Below are positions 44,360 through 53,068 of a stretch of DNA of 64,000 bases, one piece after another. Below the pieces are notes generated by a model. The model saw only the letters and a list, made by a program, of their open reading frames with translations. It was not told where the DNA came from and ran no database searches. The position numbers and the translations under genes are program-made. Position 1 is the first letter of the stretch, and each line of letters begins with the position of its first letter. The stretch is from Streptococcus viridans (GTDB lineage Bacteria; Bacillota; Bacilli; Lactobacillales; Streptococcaceae). The DNA is taken from the NCBI RefSeq assembly GCF_900636365.1, contig NZ_LR134266.1, forward strand, positions 1,811,501 to 1,875,500. Reading direction: 5' to 3'.

Positions 44360-45094
44360 TTATTCCCGAACCAAGGCATGCGCATGGCCATTTTCTGTCA
44401 CTTGAACACTTGCCACTTGACCATCTTGACCGACAACTATATCCAGGCTAGCTGCAGATCCATCTTGGGTGGAAATCAAGCCAGCATGGTAATGACCTTG
44501 ATCCAAGTTGTATTCATAGCTTCCAATTGTATAGCCAACTGCATCGCCACCAGGAGTTTGAATGGTTACTTTTCCACCCTGTCCGATGCTTACGCCTGTA
44601 TCGCGACCGTCGGTCCAACTACCTATTGCTCCAGAATAATCCCCTGAGGCATAAGCTAATACACCTTTATAGCGTGGGTTCTCTGTCTTAGAGGCTTGTT
44701 CTTTGGCAGTCGTGCGACCTTCTTCCAAGCTAGGTAGTTTTGGTTTTTCAGGTGCTGGAGTCACTGCTGGTTTTGTTTCTTTGGAAGGAGTTGGAACCAG
44801 GCCTTGACTGACTTCTGGAACTCTTGGTGTCACTGGAGTTGACGGATTCTCTTGGCTCGCTTGTGTTTCGCTCGAAGCGATGGCAGGAGATTGTGCAACT
44901 TCTGTGCTTTGTGTGGTTTTGCTTGTGGTCTTTTTCTCTTCTTTTTTACTTGTAGAGCTTTGTTTCACTTGCGCAATTTTACTAGTTGAAGATGGACTGG
45001 TTTCCTTTTTCTTTTCTGATCCACAGCCGCTTAAGAGAAGAACAGCTGTTAGAGCAAGGGTAGATAGACTAAACAAGGTTCCTTTCGTTTTCAT
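44360..45094 (-). CDS. Lipoprotein of unknown function with conserved C-terminal beta domain
   Basis: The 244-residue lipoprotein has a signal peptide with lipobox LLSGC (Cys about residue 24). A Ser/Thr/Lys/Pro-rich linker follows (25-130). The C-terminal domain (about 140-240) has NPRYKGVLAYASGDYSGAIG, VTIQTPGGDAVGYTIGSYEY and ENGHAHALV. It is rich in Gly, beta turns and His, and I cannot name the family. The start at 45094 has GAGAGG. Its promoter region holds TGTTACA repeats. Confidence 0.8.
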   Translation of the reverse strand: MKTKGTLFSLSTLALTAVLLLSGCGSEKKKETSPSSTSKIAQVKQSSTSKKEEKKTTSKTTQSTEVAQSPAIASSETQASQENPSTPVTPRVPEVSQGLVPTPSKETKPAVTPAPEKPKLPSLEEGRTTAKEQASKTENPRYKGVLAYASGDYSGAIGSWTDGRDTGVSIGQGGKVTIQTPGGDAVGYTIGSYEYNLDQGHYHAGLISTQDGSAASLDIVVGQDGQVASVQVTENGHAHALVRE

Positions 45095-45114
45095 GGCAAT
45101 ACCTCTCTTTTGTA

Positions 45115-45152
45115 ACATTTGTTACATTTCGTAATATAGTTGTAACATTAAT
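45115..45152 (-). promoter_or_regulatory. TGTAACA repeat operator candidate
   Basis: Plus-strand TGTAACATTTGTTACA (45115-45130) is a perfect 16-bp palindrome. Another TGTAACA lies about 14 bases further, at 45146-45152. They lie within 60 bases upstream of the lipoprotein start. The arm spacing does not fit GlnR (one base short) or WalR/VicR. Confidence 0.45.
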
Positions 45153-45206
45153 CTATAGGGAAGTCAAGAGGATTTGCAAGTCTTATAAAAAATAGAAACT
45201 AGTTTC

Positions 45207-45256
45207 AAAAAAAGAGTGAACAAATGGAGCCCTACTCCAAGCATTCACTCTCTTTC
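45207..45256 (-). terminator. Terminator after the DUF4430 gene
   Basis: AAAGAGAGTGAA and TTCACTCTTT arms with an inner GGAG/CTCC, followed by TTTTTTT on the minus strand at the stop codon. Confidence 0.85.
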
Positions 45257-45661
45257 TTATTGATAAACTTCTTGATAAAATTCGATGGTATCTCCATCTT
45301 GGACAGTAGTTTCTGCTGCCCCTTTTGGTGCCATCTCTCCATTGATTTTGTACATCCAATAGAGTCCCTTGCTTTCATCCTGGGCTACGCCATCGATTGA
45401 GGTGATGAGGCCACTCTTCTCCTCAATCTTGTAGTTAGCTTTCAGGACTTCCATCAGGTTGGCTTTTTCAGCAACCTTTAAGGTCTTGCTTTGAGCTTCT
45501 TGCCCTTCAGGGGCGATACTGACCGTAATGGTAATTTGTTTTTCTTTCGCTACTTGTGAGCTAGAAGCTGAGCTTTCCGTAGTCGATGATTTGCTTTGTC
45601 CGCAACTGACCAATACAAGAGCTGCTAGGACAGCAAAGAAGCTATAAAGTGTTTTTTTCAT
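45257..45661 (-). CDS. DUF4430 domain lipoprotein
   Basis: The 134-residue lipoprotein has lipobox VLVSC (Cys about residue 20), a Ser-rich linker, and a domain (about 45-134) with EKANLMEVLKANYKIEEKSG, GLYWMYKINGEMAPKGAAET and DGDTIEFYQ. This is the DUF4430 fold, related to the C-terminal domain of transcobalamin/intrinsic factor. It overlaps the end of the upstream ECF S-component gene by 20 bases, so it probably serves the same uptake system, perhaps as a surface-exposed binding accessory. Ligand unknown. Confidence 0.82.
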   Translation of the reverse strand: MKKTLYSFFAVLAALVLVSCGQSKSSTTESSASSSQVAKEKQITITVSIAPEGQEAQSKTLKVAEKANLMEVLKANYKIEEKSGLITSIDGVAQDESKGLYWMYKINGEMAPKGAAETTVQDGDTIEFYQEVYQ

Positions 45662-46130
45662 GATACAATCTCCTAAATACTACATAAAGTAGAGGGTAAA
45701 AACAGGCGGTGGAAAGGGCGTGAGCCAGGTTAAAGCTAAAGCCATTCACCAGGGCATAGGTCCACCAAGGCATGTGGTAGAGGACAGCATAAAGACTGTC
45801 AATCACTATCCCGTAGAGAAAGGATAAGATGCCGACTACCAGAGTTTGGACTTGCAAAGACAAGTGGCGGTAAAGCCCCCGCCAAAGAGTCAAGAGGAGG
45901 CCAAAGGCCAGTATCTGAGCGACCACCACTGGGCTCATCCCCAAGAGAAAAGCCGAGGTAAACATGGTGACCGCCATCACCAAACAGGCAAATTGCCAAT
46001 CTTCAAATAGCACCAGTAAAAAGAAAATGGCACTAATGGGTTGGACATTGGGCAAGAAGGCAAAGGCTTGTCTCAATACCACACAGAGGGCTGCTAAGAG
46101 GGTGATTCGGGTCAAGCGTTTGAGAGGCAC
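45642..46130 (-). CDS. ECF transporter substrate-binding (S) component
   Basis: The 162-residue protein has about five to six membrane helices. RITLLAALCVVLRQAFAFLP at the start and NVQPISAIFFLLVLF fit small ECF S-components, with a conserved Ala-rich face in the first helix. The likely start is GTG 46130 with AGGAGG seven bases upstream; the nearby ATG is out of frame. It begins 11 bases after clpC. The shared EcfAA'T module is not in the window. Vitamin specificity cannot be read from sequence. Confidence 0.78.
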   Translation of the reverse strand: MPLKRLTRITLLAALCVVLRQAFAFLPNVQPISAIFFLLVLFEDWQFACLVMAVTMFTSAFLLGMSPVVVAQILAFGLLLTLWRGLYRHLSLQVQTLVVGILSFLYGIVIDSLYAVLYHMPWWTYALVNGFSFNLAHALSTACFYPLLYVVFRRLYHEKNTL

Positions 46131-46141
46131 TGCATATCCTC

Positions 46142-48571
46142 CTAGTCAATCGTAAAGTTAAGCTGACCAGACTTAACACCTACCTTGAGGGTTTGCCCTT
46201 CAGCCACTTCTCCTCTCAAGAGGATCTCTGCCAAGTAGTCTTCCACCTGGGTCTGGATGGTCCGGCGCAAAGGACGTGCTCCCATCTCTGGATCATATCC
46301 GTGAGTCGCCAGCCATTTAAGAGCAGACGCTTGGAATTTCAGAGTAATGCCCTTCTCTGCTAGAGATTGAACCAGCGGTTTCACCATAATCTTGACAATC
46401 TCATGCATTTGGTCACTGGTCAAGCTATGGAAGACAACCTTCTCATCAATCCGGTTGATAAACTCTGGTCGATAGGTCTTCTTCAACTCTTCAAAGATGC
46501 GTTTCTCCATATTGGCTTGGTCAAAGCGAATATCCTTGGCGCCAAAGCCAACTGTCTTATCATCTCGTAAAGCGGTAGCTCCCAAGTTTGAGGTCATGAT
46601 TATAATCGTATTAGAGAAGTCCACCTTGCGTCCCTTGCTGTCGGTCAAGACACCGTCATCCAAGACTTGCAAGAGAACATTAAAGATATCTGGATGGGCT
46701 TTTTCCACCTCATCAAACAAGAGGACTGAATAAGGTTTGTTGCGGACTTTTTCCGTCAACTCGCCCCCTTCTTCATAACCGACATAGCCTGGAGGGGCAC
46801 CGTTGAGACGACTGGCCGCAAATTTCTCCATATATTCACTCATGTCAAAGCGGATCAAAGCAGACTCATCATCAAAGAGGACCTCTGCAAGGGCCTTGGC
46901 AAGCTCGGTTTTCCCGACCCCAGTCGGACCGAGGAAGAGGAAGGAACCAATCGGCCGCTTGTGAGACCGAATTCCCGACTGATTACGACGGATCGCTCGG
47001 CTGATACTTGAGACAGCCTGATCCTGACCGATCACGCGCTTATGAAGTTCTGCTTCCAATTCAAGGTATTTCTTAGCCGCTGTTTGGGTTAGTTTCTCCA
47101 CAGGAATGCCTGACAATTGACTGAGCGTCTTCAGGATATCCTCTTCCTTGACTTCTAGCTGGTAGCCTTTTGGACTGGCATCTTCTTTTAGCAACTGAGC
47201 AACTTTTTTCCACTGCCCCTTGAGCAAGGCTTGATCAGCAGCTGTCAAGTCGGACTGAAGACCGGCTTGAGGCCCCTCATTTTGCACGGTCGCTGCTGCT
47301 TCATCCAAGAGGTCAATGGCGGAGTCAGGCAAGAGGCGACTGGTCAAATAACGATTGGCATAGACAACAGCTGTCTCAATAGCCGCATCCGTAATATGGA
47401 CGCGGTGGTGACGTTCATAGGTCTTCTTGAGCCCTTGCAAAATCGCGATGCTATCTGCAACAGAGGGTTGCTCAATCAAGACCTTGGCAAAGCGGCGTGA
47501 CAGAGCAGCGTCTTTTTCAATGTGTTTTTGGTATTCTTCTTGCGTGGTCGCTCCTACGGTCCGCAAGGTGCCGCGAGCCAAGGCAGGCTTCAAGATATTG
47601 GCCGCATCCAAGGTAGAGTCAATCCCAGAGCCAGATCCCATAATGGTATGGAGCTCATCGATGAAGAGGATAACATGGCCATCTTCTTCAATATCATTGA
47701 TGATGTTGTTCATCCGCTCTTCAAAATCTCCACGGAACCGCGTCCCTGCGACAACATTCATCAAGTCCAACTCTAAGACCCGCATCTTAGCCAGCTCCGT
47801 CGGGACATCTCCACTGGCAATCCGTTGGGCCAAGCCCAAAGCCAGAGCAGTCTTTCCGACACCGGCATCACCGACCAGGACCGGGTTATTTTTCGTTTTG
47901 CGGCTCAAAATCTGAATCATCCGCGAGATTTCTTGACCCCGACCAATCACCGGTTCCAAACTGCCATTGCGAGCCATTTCTGTCAGATCTCGGGTGTAGT
48001 CTTCCAAACCACCGCTGGTAGAGGCTGGCATGCCCATCATATTTCCCATGGTTTGACGATTGGGTTGCTGGGCCCGATAGAGAGAACGAATGGCCTTGAC
48101 AGCTTCCTTGTCCCAACCTGCTCGTTGTTCCAAGCTCTTACGAAGCTCGACGATTTTAATGCCCTCTTCCTGATCATCATAGCGGAAGCCGACATACTCC
48201 AATACTTGAGAAGCCAAGGTCCCCCGCTCTAATAGAAGCGCCAAGAGGACATGCTCTGTTCCAAGACTTTTGGCATGGACTGCCTGGGCAATCTCTTGGG
48301 AACGTTTCATGATTTCTTCGACACGGAAAGAAAAAGGAAATACCTCATAGCGGCCATCCCGTTGGTAGACTTGACCCGTAATGTGCTCAGCCGCATCTTG
48401 AAAATCATCAATCTGCATAGGATAGTCACTTAAGACGGAACCAGCTACACTATAAGGATTATTGGCTAGGGCCACTAGGATATGCCAGGTATCTAGCGTT
48501 TGGGACTCAAAATGACCCGCCAAGATTTGAGCGGCTTCAATCGTTTCTAATAGGGCTTTTGAATAGTTCAT
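46142..48571 (-). CDS. clpC: ATP-dependent Clp protease ATP-binding subunit ClpC
   Basis: This 809-residue AAA+ unfoldase delivers substrates to ClpP. It has an N-terminal double Clp_N domain (MNYSKALLETIEAAQILAGH, LGTEHVLLALLLERG). D1 contains GDAGVGKTALALGLAQRIAS (about residue 205) and D2 GPTGVGKTELAKALAEVLFD (about residue 545). A short middle domain lies between. The start MNYSKAL at 48571 lies eight bases after the ctsR stop. The N-terminal 150 residues differ more from pneumococcal ClpC than the AAA parts do. Confidence 0.95.
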   Translation of the reverse strand: MNYSKALLETIEAAQILAGHFESQTLDTWHILVALANNPYSVAGSVLSDYPMQIDDFQDAAEHITGQVYQRDGRYEVFPFSFRVEEIMKRSQEIAQAVHAKSLGTEHVLLALLLERGTLASQVLEYVGFRYDDQEEGIKIVELRKSLEQRAGWDKEAVKAIRSLYRAQQPNRQTMGNMMGMPASTSGGLEDYTRDLTEMARNGSLEPVIGRGQEISRMIQILSRKTKNNPVLVGDAGVGKTALALGLAQRIASGDVPTELAKMRVLELDLMNVVAGTRFRGDFEERMNNIINDIEEDGHVILFIDELHTIMGSGSGIDSTLDAANILKPALARGTLRTVGATTQEEYQKHIEKDAALSRRFAKVLIEQPSVADSIAILQGLKKTYERHHRVHITDAAIETAVVYANRYLTSRLLPDSAIDLLDEAAATVQNEGPQAGLQSDLTAADQALLKGQWKKVAQLLKEDASPKGYQLEVKEEDILKTLSQLSGIPVEKLTQTAAKKYLELEAELHKRVIGQDQAVSSISRAIRRNQSGIRSHKRPIGSFLFLGPTGVGKTELAKALAEVLFDDESALIRFDMSEYMEKFAASRLNGAPPGYVGYEEGGELTEKVRNKPYSVLLFDEVEKAHPDIFNVLLQVLDDGVLTDSKGRKVDFSNTIIIMTSNLGATALRDDKTVGFGAKDIRFDQANMEKRIFEELKKTYRPEFINRIDEKVVFHSLTSDQMHEIVKIMVKPLVQSLAEKGITLKFQASALKWLATHGYDPEMGARPLRRTIQTQVEDYLAEILLRGEVAEGQTLKVGVKSGQLNFTID

Positions 48572-48578
48572 AAGGAGA

Positions 48579-49037
48579 TTACATTCCCTTTCTATCGACT
48601 TGTTGGATAATTTTTCGTAGGATATTGGCTCGTAAGCGATGGGCTTCACTTCCCAGAACCTCGTCTGTCGTCGTCACTGACAAAAGCTCTGCCTCTCTCT
48701 TTGTAAGGAGTTTTTCTTCAAATAGCATTTGAAGGATATCGCCAAAAACAGTCTGACTGATTTGTTCTCTGATGCTTGCGCCAAGCTCTTTTAGCATCTG
48801 GTGTTGATCTGAAAATTGGACCTTGCCAATCCGGATATAACCGCCACCTCCACGCTTGCTCTCTACGATATAGCCTCGACTTTCGGTGAAGCGGGTTTTG
48901 ATCACATAATTGATTTGACTAGGAACAACTTGGAAGACATCCGCTAATTCGCTTCTCTTGAGCTCTGCGATGCCTGCTTGGGCCAGTAGCGACTTGATAT
49001 AGGCCTCAATGCTATCTGATGTATTTTTACTTGCCAT
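48579..49037 (-). CDS. ctsR: Transcriptional repressor CtsR
   Basis: The 152-residue repressor controls class III heat shock genes (clp, groE). It starts MASKNTSDSIEAYIKSLL and has a helix-turn-helix (LKRSELADVFQVVPSQINYV) with the beta wing ESKRGGGGYIRI, whose Gly-rich tip senses heat. The start at 49037 has AAAGGAG; the frame extends upstream to 49061. It is followed by clpC, the ECF gene and the DUF4430 gene in one operon. Confidence 0.95.
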   Translation of the reverse strand: MASKNTSDSIEAYIKSLLAQAGIAELKRSELADVFQVVPSQINYVIKTRFTESRGYIVESKRGGGGYIRIGKVQFSDQHQMLKELGASIREQISQTVFGDILQMLFEEKLLTKREAELLSVTTTDEVLGSEAHRLRANILRKIIQQVDRKGM

Positions 49038-49122
49038 GATGCTCCTTTCTGACGTTTTCATTCTAGATAAGTTCTCTGCTTTTCAGAGAATCAAAAATGG
49101 TCTCACCATCCATGATGTTATT

Positions 49123-49145
49123 CTTGACCTTATCTGACTATTATA
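49123..49145 (-). promoter_or_regulatory. CtsR box and -10 box of the ctsR operon
   Basis: Minus-strand AGTCAGA, TAA, GGTCAAG (49123-49139) matches the CtsR heptamer tandem with a three-base spacer. It directly follows the -10 hexamer TATAAT (49140-49145), so CtsR bound here would block its own operon. Confidence 0.82.
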
Positions 49146-49225
49146 CAATTTTTACGCCTGTAAATAAAGCAAAGACTACGTCGAGATGGAATCGGAGGGC
49201 CCTTGTTGGTAGCCAGAAGGAGGCC

Positions 49226-49257
49226 AAAAAAGAGGCTAGCTATTGCTAACCTCTTGT
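49226..49257 (-). terminator. Terminator after the surface alpha-fucosidase gene
   Basis: AAGAGGTTAGC, AATA, GCTAGCCTCTT, then TTTT on the minus strand, just past the stop at 49268. Confidence 0.85.
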
Positions 49258-49267
49258 AGAAGGGACT

Positions 49268-52200
49268 TTAGGATTTCCTACGAGCGTATTTCACTCTTCC
49301 GCCTAAGAAGCCTAAGCCGAGTAGTCCGATCCAAGCTAAGAAACTTGCCTTCTCTGATCCTGTCTGTGGCAGTTTTTCTTTCGACTGCACAGCATCTGGA
49401 TTTACGGCTTCTGATGTAGACACAGGAGAAAGAGGAGTCGCATTTAGCGCCGTCGGTGTCAACATCCGAGAAATTCCACTTTCTTTTTTGTCTTCTAGCG
49501 GAAGCAACGGTTTCGTTTCTTGTGAGTCTTCACTTGGACTTGTTGGTAGCGGCACATCCGGAATAATTGGATTTTCTTCTACCACTCCTGTTCCGACTTC
49601 TGTTATCTGGTCCTGGGCTTCTACTTCGACAAAGGCATCGACTTCTGTCCGAATTTCTTTGCCTTCTTCTTGTCGAACCTCGATTAACTTCAACCGGCGT
49701 CCAACCTTCCCTGCTTGAAGGATCCGGCTTTCGCCCTTGGCCAAGTCCTTGTTTTCACGCGTTTGACTCTCAAATGGAATCTCCTCCGCTTCGATGAGCA
49801 GTTCTGGCTTTTCAAGAATCAAATCCCGAACACCTTCGTCTGGGCGTGTCTGCGTCAACGGTTCATAATTGTGAGCATCTTCTAAGATGGTTTTAAGGGC
49901 TTCCACTTGATTCGCTGCAACAACCAAATCTGGTCGCTCTTGATTCAACAACTGAGTCAATTCAGTCAATTGATGTTGAATAGTCGGTTTGAGGGCTGCT
50001 TTCAAGCGATCGAGAGAAGTAGCCTTGATCTTTTCTACTCCTTCTTTGATAATCTGTTGTAGCTCTTCTTGACTGAGCAACTGACTATCTTTTCCTGATA
50101 GGACAAACCGGTCTACCTGGATGGCTCTAGATGACTGAGGATCATTGAGGGCTGGATCTAGGTGCAAGCGTAGCTGGTGGTAGCCTTTTGCTAGACCTTG
50201 CAGATTGACCAAACTCTGATCGAGCTTGCGTTGGTCTCCATAGCCACTGAAGTAATGATCGCCTTCAATCTCATAATCATGACCACGTCCTTCTTCAAAG
50301 GCGATTTCTTTTCCGTCTAGGGTGACGCTGTAGAGACCATGGCTTGGATCAACCACTCCTCGAACCTCCACACCAGTTCCCTTAAAGGTGATGGTCACAT
50401 CAATGTGTTTCTTGCCTTCCTCATCGGTCACTTGGTTAAAACTCGACCAAGATTCTGTGCCATTTGAGAAATTTTGATTGTCTGTCTCATGATGCCAGCC
50501 TTGGCTGTAGTACAGTTTTGGATTTTGGTCGTCCACTTCTTTACGATTTTCTGGAAGCAGGTCCTCGTTCATCACTTGGACTGTCAGCTCTGGAATAAAG
50601 CCGACCAGGCTTCCTTGATCCGGATGCAACAATTTGACCTTAAAGTCATAGACATCTGTCGCCTTGCCTGCAAAATCAAGGGTTGGGACTTGGACTGTTT
50701 TTTCTGTCTCTCCATCTGCAAACTCGAGAGTGACATTGGTATCTTTATAAACCTTGCCATGAACCCCTGTTCCTGGTTCTGTGATTAATTTAAGACTGGC
50801 ACTTCCTTTAGAGCCACCCTTTCTCTTGACAACGACTTGCGCTGGGTCGCCTTTCTTAACGGCTAGGGTTGGCTGGGCAAACTCAAAGAGACCCTTTTCT
50901 TGGTTATTGAGGGCATAAATCCCTTCCGTTGCGATCGCATCTCCCTTGCTATTGACCAAGGTCAAAGTATGGGCTCCTGCTTTCAAATCCGGTGTTTCAT
51001 AAACCTTTTGGCTGCGTTTGCGGGTTGGACTTTGGGTATTAACCGTCGCTAGTTTTTGGCCATCGACATAGACATCCATTTCCCCATGACCAGGGTCTAC
51101 GGTTGCGACCACATAGGCTTTGGTCCCTTCGAACTGATAGGTTGCAGAAGCTCCCTTTTCCTTGGTCCACATAGAGGTGCCTCGAACGCCTTCTCCCTCT
51201 TCATTCCATTGGCTATTGGCACGGTCAGCAGTCCGGTCAGAATGATAGGCCAAACCAAGCGGATAGCCATCGGTTTCTTCAATGCTAGATGGCGTCTTAT
51301 AGACAGAGACGCCGTTCAAGATTGGAGTGGCTTGGGCATCGGTGATGGACACCCGGAGGTAGCGACTATCAACTGGTTGACCTTTGATCAAACGGCGGTA
51401 TCCAACGGTTGAACCAGCACCAAAAGGAACCCATTGCCCATTCACCGCTACATCGATGGTGAAACCGGAAATCCGTTGGCCTTTCTCGATGGTTTCTTTG
51501 AGCTCTACCACATCAAAATGTTGCTCTTTTCCAAGATCGAGGACAAAAGATCCGGTCTTGGCATCATCGGCAGGTGCCCAACTGGTCTTCTCATCTCCAT
51601 CCGTCAAATGGCTGGCTGAGTAATGAGAATTGCGCCGTGTCGAGTCAGCTTCTACCAAAGCGCCCGCCGCATAGTCCACGCTGTAGAGTTGGTCCAAAGT
51701 CTGGCGGAATTCTTTCAAACGGGCCACATCGGCATCCGCAAATTTCCCATCTTGATTCGGTGGAATATTAAGCAAAAGCGGGGTTCCACGGCCGACCGAT
51801 TTGAAGTAAATGTCCATCAATTCGCGCAAGGACTTAGGCTCTTGGTTGTCATGGTAGAACCAGCCGGAGCGAATAGAAACATCCGCTTCTCCCACTGAGT
51901 ATTGCTTCCCTTCTGGATCCCCGTGATTGAGGTAACTATTAGATGGATTGTTACGAATCTTATCTGGATTGACCTTATGCCAAACTGGATCTCCAGCGAT
52001 CCCCTTCTCATTTCCGATCCAACGAACATTGGTGGGCTCAGCCGAGAAGATGGCAATGTCCCCTTGGGCCTTACGAATGGCATCAAACCACTTGTCGAAG
52101 GTATAGGTGACTTTTTGAGCCCCATCGCCCCGCGCTCCATCCATCCAGACTTCTACGAACTTGCCCTTGTTACCATATTTTGGATCTTCAAGGATTTCTT

Positions 52201-52963
52201 TGAGCTGGTTGAGATAGTATTCGTTGTATTGGTCCTCTGTATCCACATGGTAGAGCGGGCTGTGAGCATCCCAAGGCGAGAGGTAGACCCCCATATCCAT
52301 GTCATACTTGCTGGCAGAAGCAGAAACCTCGGCTAGGATATCGCCTTTCCCTTCCTTCCAACCACTTTTGGCAATGGTATGGTCGGTGTATTTAGAAGGG
52401 TACAAGAGGAAGCCATCGTGGTGCTTGACGACCATGATGGTCCGTTTGAAACCAGCATCCTTCAGGGTTTTGATCCACTGATCGGTATCCAGATGCTCTG
52501 GATAGAAATAATAAGGATCTTCTTGCCCATCTCCCCACTCACGATCGTAATAAGTATTCATCCCAAAGTGGATGAAGGCTGCTAGTTCTTCGCGGTGATA
52601 TTGCATTTGGGCCTTACTTGGAAGCGGTCCGTAATCCGCAATCTCAGGCTCCTCATCTAGAGAAGTGGCTGGTTGGGTTGCTTCTGTCCCTTGGCTGACT
52701 GCTCGGCTTTCTTTCTCACTCGTTACGGGTGAGGAATGTTCTGATTCTTCTTGGTGCTCTTTCACAGCTGTTTCCTCCTCCCCTTGATGTTCGACATCAC
52801 TTGTGTCGACTCGTTCTTCACGAGTCTCACTCCTCTCAGCTTGTTCCTCTGCATAACTGGTAGTGACTCCTAAAAAACAAGTCGCTACCACTACGGAGCA
52901 AACCCCTACTGAGAGTTTGCGAATGCCAAATCGATTTCTCTGATCAAATAATCTTTTTCCCAT
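49268..52963 (-). CDS. Surface-anchored GH29 alpha-L-fucosidase
   Basis: The 1231-residue protein has a YSIRK-type signal (RFGIRKLSVGVCSVVVAT) and an acidic linker to about residue 100. A GH29 domain follows (about 105-440), with FIHFGMNTYYDREWGDG and the probable nucleophile Asp in EVWMDGARGDG (about residue 275). Next come an F5/8C (CBM32-like) module (about 455-575; SHLTDGDEKTSWAP) and further beta modules. A G5-like domain follows (about 1010-1110; LLIEAEEIPF, EVDAFVEVE), then LPQTGSE, a membrane helix and RRKS. It would release alpha-linked fucose from host glycans outside the cell. The beta-galactosidase gene lies directly upstream in the same direction. The start at 52963 is preceded by AAAGGAATGG; the frame continues upstream without signal-peptide logic. 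Confidence 0.9.
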   Translation of the reverse strand: MGKRLFDQRNRFGIRKLSVGVCSVVVATCFLGVTTSYAEEQAERSETREERVDTSDVEHQGEEETAVKEHQEESEHSSPVTSEKESRAVSQGTEATQPATSLDEEPEIADYGPLPSKAQMQYHREELAAFIHFGMNTYYDREWGDGQEDPYYFYPEHLDTDQWIKTLKDAGFKRTIMVVKHHDGFLLYPSKYTDHTIAKSGWKEGKGDILAEVSASASKYDMDMGVYLSPWDAHSPLYHVDTEDQYNEYYLNQLKEILEDPKYGNKGKFVEVWMDGARGDGAQKVTYTFDKWFDAIRKAQGDIAIFSAEPTNVRWIGNEKGIAGDPVWHKVNPDKIRNNPSNSYLNHGDPEGKQYSVGEADVSIRSGWFYHDNQEPKSLRELMDIYFKSVGRGTPLLLNIPPNQDGKFADADVARLKEFRQTLDQLYSVDYAAGALVEADSTRRNSHYSASHLTDGDEKTSWAPADDAKTGSFVLDLGKEQHFDVVELKETIEKGQRISGFTIDVAVNGQWVPFGAGSTVGYRRLIKGQPVDSRYLRVSITDAQATPILNGVSVYKTPSSIEETDGYPLGLAYHSDRTADRANSQWNEEGEGVRGTSMWTKEKGASATYQFEGTKAYVVATVDPGHGEMDVYVDGQKLATVNTQSPTRKRSQKVYETPDLKAGAHTLTLVNSKGDAIATEGIYALNNQEKGLFEFAQPTLAVKKGDPAQVVVKRKGGSKGSASLKLITEPGTGVHGKVYKDTNVTLEFADGETEKTVQVPTLDFAGKATDVYDFKVKLLHPDQGSLVGFIPELTVQVMNEDLLPENRKEVDDQNPKLYYSQGWHHETDNQNFSNGTESWSSFNQVTDEEGKKHIDVTITFKGTGVEVRGVVDPSHGLYSVTLDGKEIAFEEGRGHDYEIEGDHYFSGYGDQRKLDQSLVNLQGLAKGYHQLRLHLDPALNDPQSSRAIQVDRFVLSGKDSQLLSQEELQQIIKEGVEKIKATSLDRLKAALKPTIQHQLTELTQLLNQERPDLVVAANQVEALKTILEDAHNYEPLTQTRPDEGVRDLILEKPELLIEAEEIPFESQTRENKDLAKGESRILQAGKVGRRLKLIEVRQEEGKEIRTEVDAFVEVEAQDQITEVGTGVVEENPIIPDVPLPTSPSEDSQETKPLLPLEDKKESGISRMLTPTALNATPLSPVSTSEAVNPDAVQSKEKLPQTGSEKASFLAWIGLLGLGFLGGRVKYARRKS

Positions 52964-52983
52964 ATTCCATTCCTTTATGTCAT

Positions 52984-53028
52984 CAGGTAAAGAGGGTGGA
53001 GACTCCCCCATCCTCTTTCTGTTACCTG
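52984..53028 (-). promoter_or_regulatory. Intercistronic hairpin between the bgaA-like and fucosidase genes
   Basis: CAGGTAA-AAAGAGG pairs with CCTCTTT-ACCTG over about 45 bases, directly before the fucosidase ribosome binding site. No T-run follows, so it is not a normal terminator. It may be an mRNA processing or stabilising element. Confidence 0.45.
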
Positions 53029-53068
53029 TGAATTTTTCACCGTATGTTTACTGATTTATCCAGCTTTT

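Noticed and set aside
45115-45130. GlnR operator (TGTNAN7TNACA)
   Set aside because: The palindrome is one base shorter than the GlnR consensus. Kept only as an unassigned operator candidate.
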